Assembly: GCF_018332695.1 (NCBI RefSeq)
Contig: NZ_BOQN01000032.1
Location: forward strand, 1-43,200
DNA length: 43,200 nt
From: Paractinoplanes toevensis
GTDB taxonomy: Bacteria > Actinomycetota > Actinomycetes > Mycobacteriales > Micromonosporaceae
Direction of reading: 5' to 3'
Shown: positions 40,203 through 43,200 of the stretch, piece after piece
Position numbering within the stretch: position 1 is the stretch's first letter
How the letters are laid out: each line of letters opens with the position of its first letter
Program-made: the position numbers and the translations under genes
The notes under the pieces: generated by a model
What the model was told of the DNA's origin: nothing
The model's database searches: none
Seen by the model: only the letters and a program-made list of their open reading frames with translations

Positions 40203-41054
40203 TCAGGCCGTCCGGTGATCACCGCGCTTGTGCCGCACCCCGAACGCCTGGGCCATCAGGGCGTCGAACGCGCGGTCCGGCAGCAGCCGGCGGGCCAGCA
40301 GCAGCGGTTTCGCCCCGGTCCCGGCGGCGTAACGGGTCAGCGGCCGGCGCGCCCGGATCGCCTGGATCACCACCTGCGCGACGGACTCCGGGGACGAGGT
40401 GATCCGCGGTTTGTCGGCGGCCGCCTCGTGCGACGCAGCGAGGGCCTTCGCCTGCTCCGCGTACGGCCCCGAACCGGACGTGGCGGTCAGCCCGGCGACG
40501 GCCACCGGCCCCCAGCCGGTGCGGGTGGCACCCGGCTCGACCACCACCACGTCGATGCCGAACGGCGCGAGCTCCATCCGCAGGCAGTCGCTCAGCCCTT
40601 CGACCGCGAACTTCGACGCGTGGTACCAGCCGCCGAGCGGCTCGTAGATCCGGCCGCCGACCGAGGTGACGTTGACGATCCGGCCGCGGCCACGCTCGCG
40701 CATGTGCGGCACGACCAGCTGGGTGAGCCGGGCCGGCCCGAACACGTTGACCTCGAACTGACGCCGCGCTTCCTCGGTGGGCACCTCCTCGACCGAGCCC
40801 ATCGAGCCGTACCCCGCGTTGTTGACCAGCACGTCGACCCGGCCGGTCTCGTCGACGGCCCGGCCCACCAGATCGTCCAGCGACGCGTGGTCGCTGAGGT
40901 CGGCCTTCACCGCGACGATCCCGTCGTCGGGCGGAACCTCCCCGACCCGGCGGGCAGCCGCGTACACCGTGAAGCCCATCGCGCCCAGCCGCCGCGCGAC
41001 CGCCGCCCCGATCCCGCTCGATGCTCCCGTGATGATGACGGTCCGTCGTGACAT
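40203..41054 (-). CDS. Short-chain dehydrogenase/reductase (SDR)
   Basis: Protein of 283 residues. TGASSGIG is the cofactor loop, NNAGYGSMG and NVTSVGG follow, and YHASK is the catalytic pair. AARR after the second strand suggests NADP preference. It lies 55 bases after the Fpg/Nei gene and 17 bases before the peroxidase gene on the same strand, a likely three-gene transcript. Substrate unknown. Confidence 0.93.
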   Translation of the reverse strand: MSRRTVIITGASSGIGAAVARRLGAMGFTVYAAARRVGEVPPDDGIVAVKADLSDHASLDDLVGRAVDETGRVDVLVNNAGYGSMGSVEEVPTEEARRQFEVNVFGPARLTQLVVPHMRERGRGRIVNVTSVGGRIYEPLGGWYHASKFAVEGLSDCLRMELAPFGIDVVVVEPGATRTGWGPVAVAGLTATSGSGPYAEQAKALAASHEAAADKPRITSSPESVAQVVIQAIRARRPLTRYAAGTGAKPLLLARRLLPDRAFDALMAQAFGVRHKRGDHRTA

Positions 41055-41109
41055 GCCGCGATTATCGACAGTGTTCGAGCGGTAGCGGACCGTGCCGGTC
41101 GGCTTTCCG

Positions 41110-41931
41110 TCAGGCGGCGTCCCTCGACCGGGTGACCTGCTCCCGCGAACACCACCAGGTGGTCCGGCCGCCGACCGTGCCGTGCACCATCGGGGCGCCG
41201 TCCCGCGGGCACCGCCCGTCCGCCCGCCGGTGCGCGATGATCGGCAGAGTGTGCACGCCACCGTCGCGCAGCGCGGCCCCCACGGCGTCCCGGGTAGCCC
41301 GGAAGAGCCGCCGGGCCTCCGCCGACGTGATCTCGTCACCCGGTACCGCGGGGTTGATCTTCGCCTGCCAGAGGATCTGATCGGCGAGCAGATTGCCGAT
41401 GCCGGCCACCAGATGCTGATCCAGCAGGCGCCCCTTGACCGGCGTGATCCCGCCGGTGACGGCCCGGACGAACGCCGCCTGGCCGATGCCGGCCGCATCC
41501 GGCCCGAGAGCCTCAACCGGCGGATCCAGCCGTACGCGCCCCAGCCGTCGCGGATCGACCAGCATCAGCCGCCCACCATCGTCGAACGTGATCGTGAAGC
41601 GCGCCCACCGGTAGTCGCCGGGCACGCGCCGGCCCTCCCAGTAGTCGCCCCCGTCGATCTCGCCGCCGTCCACTCCGGCGATCACGATCTTGCCGGACAT
41701 GCCGAGGTGGATGCCGAGCACCGGCCCGCCGCCCGAGGTGTCGCACCACATGCTCTTGCCGCGCCGGTGAGCCACCGTGAGCCGGCGTCCGACCAGCGCG
41801 GCGCGAATGTCGCCGGCCCGGTGCGGCCGGCAGACCCACGAGTCGGTGTCGTCGACATCGGCGATGACCCGATCGAGGGCGCCCCGCTCGATGACCGACC
41901 GGGCAGACTCAACTTCCGGCAACTCAGGCAT
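41110..41931 (-). CDS. Fpg/Nei-family DNA glycosylase with reduced zinc finger
   Basis: Protein of 273 residues beginning MPELPEVES, with catalytic Pro2 and Glu3 after Met removal. Lys59 (RRGKSM), GIHLGMSGK and the helix-two-turn-helix HLVAGIGNLLADQILWQAKI are kept. The C-terminal zinc finger has the VGGRTTWWC frame but only Cys241 and Cys261; the partner positions are Asp244 (CPRD) and Glu264 (CSRE). It should excise oxidised bases. It may bind DNA through a zincless finger, as described for some Nei-like enzymes. First gene of a run with an SDR and a peroxidase. Confidence 0.93.
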   Translation of the reverse strand: MPELPEVESARSVIERGALDRVIADVDDTDSWVCRPHRAGDIRAALVGRRLTVAHRRGKSMWCDTSGGGPVLGIHLGMSGKIVIAGVDGGEIDGGDYWEGRRVPGDYRWARFTITFDDGGRLMLVDPRRLGRVRLDPPVEALGPDAAGIGQAAFVRAVTGGITPVKGRLLDQHLVAGIGNLLADQILWQAKINPAVPGDEITSAEARRLFRATRDAVGAALRDGGVHTLPIIAHRRADGRCPRDGAPMVHGTVGGRTTWWCSREQVTRSRDAA

Positions 41932-42029
41932 GGTGCCGGAAGTCTAGACACCCGCGCGGTCCGGAGACCGGGATGCTTCCGGAGCCGGTGCCGACCGGCC
42001 TGGCGTCCCGGTTCGAACGGCAGGATTCT

Positions 42030-42381
42030 CGCGCTCAGCACGCTGCGGTCCCGGTGCACCGCTGGATACGCAGCCCGGGCAGCGGTCCGGTGCCTCATGA
42101 CCACGGTCTTGGTGTCCTGGGCAACGGTTCCCTGATCAGCCCGGCCGAATGGCGCCGGTTCGCCGGTGACACCCAGATCCTTCCAGCTGTGCCCGGCGCC
42201 TCCGGCCGAGTTCTCGGTCGCGCCCAGCGCCCGTTCACCGACGCGGTCCGCCGCGCTGATCCTCCCTGACCGGGGTGTGCTCCCGGCTGCGATCAGCCAC
42301 CCGTGCAAAGCGAGGGCACCATATGAACATCCGGTCGGCGTCGCCGAACAAGACGGCAAAACCGCCGACCGGGAGCCCTAA
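42030..42381 (+). pseudogene. Frameshifted DUF222/HNH endonuclease remnant
   Basis: In one frame AQHAAVPVHRWIR and GVLGNGSLISPAEWRRFAGDTQILPAV followed by GRAQRPFTDAVRRA resemble the end of the DUF222 domain and its linker (typically GTG..I....RRLACDA.I.P.V, then GR..R..). The match then shifts frame near 42250 into ALILPDRGVLPAAISHPCKA and HPVGVAEQDGKTADREP, which look like a degraded HNH domain (RDRGC..PGCDHP.., HH..W..GG.T). The key HNH cysteines and histidines are mostly lost. No start or upstream half is found. Assignment by pattern memory. Confidence 0.6.
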
Positions 42382-42401
42382 ACGCGCTGCGGTCGGCCCC
42401 T

Positions 42402-42413
42402 TAACCCGGGTTA
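42402..42413. promoter_or_regulatory. 12-bp perfect palindrome
   Basis: TAACCCGGGTTA is flanked on both sides by GGCC within a few bases. It lies 150 bases upstream of the small hypothetical gene. Operator or hairpin; function unknown. Confidence 0.4.
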
Positions 42414-42562
42414 GGCCTGGATCAACCGATGCGATTACGACTACGGTGCGTAATGTCGAAACTGATCGGAAGCATGATCGACTCACTCATCTGCCGATGT
42501 GCGTGCATCCGCTGGCCCCGTCGTCCGCGCGTGATGGCGCTGCAGGTGGATATCATCGCCGC

Positions 42563-43039
42563 GTGGACGATGACAGCCTCGTGGCCGCGGCCCGAGACCT
42601 AGTCATGCGGCCGTTCCCCGATGATGGTCCCAGCCGCGGGTCGTGGCTCGTCGGCGAGACCGAGTCTGTGCCAGGCGGCCACTTCGCGCCAATCGCTTCG
42701 AGCCCTAGTCTGTACGAGACGCCGGCCGACGACGACGGCACGATCGGCGACATCTACGAGCGGGTGTACACCGACTTCAAGATTCGGCGCCGGCAGGCCG
42801 CCGACGCGCTTGCGGCGATCTGGGGCCCGCCGCGGCCGTACTCGTTCGCGGCGGAGCTCGAACGGTTCTGGGCCGACCACGAAAGCCTTTCACCGTTTGA
42901 GTACGACTTGGCCCTGTTCACCGGCGAAGACCCGTTTCCGTCCTGGCGACGCCACGACCGGCTGGTGGCGCTGCTCCTGGGGCAAATGGACAAGGAGTTC
43001 CCGATCGTCCTGACGCTGGCCGTCATAGCTGGCCCATGA
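42563..43039 (+). CDS. Small hypothetical protein, acidic
   Basis: From a GTG start (VDDDSLVAAARDLVMRPF) this gives 158 residues; upstream codons in the same frame are Arg/Thr-rich and unlike protein, so the start is chosen where composition changes. GGTGGA lies 13 bases upstream, a weak site. The sequence is soluble and acidic with aromatic patches (GDIYERVYTDFKIRRRQAADALAAIWGPP, AELERFWADH, RRHDRLVALLLGQMDKEFPIVLTLAVIAG). It has no signal, membrane helix or known motif that I recognise. It may be an immunity-like or SMI1-like small protein, but there is no partner to support this. Confidence 0.65.
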   Translation: MDDDSLVAAARDLVMRPFPDDGPSRGSWLVGETESVPGGHFAPIASSPSLYETPADDDGTIGDIYERVYTDFKIRRRQAADALAAIWGPPRPYSFAAELERFWADHESLSPFEYDLALFTGEDPFPSWRRHDRLVALLLGQMDKEFPIVLTLAVIAGP

Positions 43040-43170
43040 CGCTGCTGCCCACAGGGCTTACGGCAGTAATGCCAGCACCACGGATCCTGGCATCTGGATC
43101 TGCCGCTGACCACGCGCGGCGGCCAGCGGTAAGCCGTCACGCGGCGTGATGCATGCCGGGGAGGCCCGAC

Positions 43171-43194
43171 GCGCGCTCATGCCGATGAGCGCGC
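43171..43194. terminator. Perfect hairpin at the window edge
   Basis: GCGCGCTCAT (43171-43180) pairs perfectly with ATGAGCGCGC (43185-43194) around GCCG. A smaller dyad TCACGC-G-GCGTGA is at 43137-43149. They lie 132 and 98 bases past the hypothetical gene's stop and could be terminators or the end of an element beyond the window. Confidence 0.5.
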
Positions 43195-43200
43195 ATCTGA

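Overview
The window reads as chromosomal DNA of a high-GC, Gram-positive actinobacterium. Third codon positions are almost all G or C, GTG starts are common, regulators are TetR, PadR, LacI and GAF types, and the sugar ABC operon lacks its own ATPase. Protein style suggests Micromonosporaceae (Actinoplanes or a relative), but that is inference; no rRNA or tRNA anchors it. About 34 intact genes and four decaying genes are visible. No CRISPR array, intact insertion sequence or phage was seen.

Region 1 (1-8400): a noncoding stretch with a long imperfect palindrome (175-221); an SDR oxidoreductase; an 18-bp tandem repeat running into the 3' end of a membrane protein gene with an FtsX-like extracellular domain, coupled to a PadR regulator; a sulfotransferase-like gene convergent with a class IV aminotransferase; a secreted M28 aminopeptidase; a broken luciferase-like monooxygenase; a phospholipase D-like protein. 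Region 2 (8390-17430): a class A penicillin-binding protein, a secreted esterase, a membrane Ser/Thr kinase, a TIM-barrel protein divergent from a TetR regulator with a perfect 14-bp palindrome between them, and a GGDEF-EAL membrane protein closed by a strong bidirectional hairpin. Region 3 (17440-26680): a secreted protein of unknown function, a DUF4143-type ATPase, an alpha/beta hydrolase, a GAF-domain regulator divergent from an NTF2-FMO fusion flavoprotein, an APH-like kinase and a secreted tannase-like esterase.

Region 4 (27390-37530) is the most coherent unit. A LacI regulator, a sugar-binding lipoprotein, two permeases, a small tautomerase, an NAD-dependent epimerase, an aldo/keto reductase, a Gfo/Idh/MocA dehydrogenase and an FAD oxidoreductase lie head to tail on the minus strand, several with ATGA or TGATG overlaps. 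A GH10-like glycosidase without a signal peptide faces away from the LacI gene. LacI-type boxes (consensus close to GAAACNTTTC) sit inside the predicted promoter spacer of the transport operon and just downstream of the predicted GH10 promoter. I read this as an inducible pathway that imports an oligosaccharide or glycoside, cuts it in the cytoplasm and oxidises and rearranges the product. The substrate cannot be read from the sequence. One permease carries a rare TTA codon in a strikingly AT-ended patch.

Region 5 (37510-43200): a 3' remnant of a GH18 chitinase, a DMT transporter coupled to a quinone-reductase-like gene, a probable stress operon (Fpg/Nei glycosylase, SDR, glutathione peroxidase), a frameshifted DUF222/HNH endonuclease remnant and a small hypothetical gene. 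The four decaying genes (LLM oxidoreductase, integral membrane protein, chitinase, HNH) suggest local gene loss between conserved operons.
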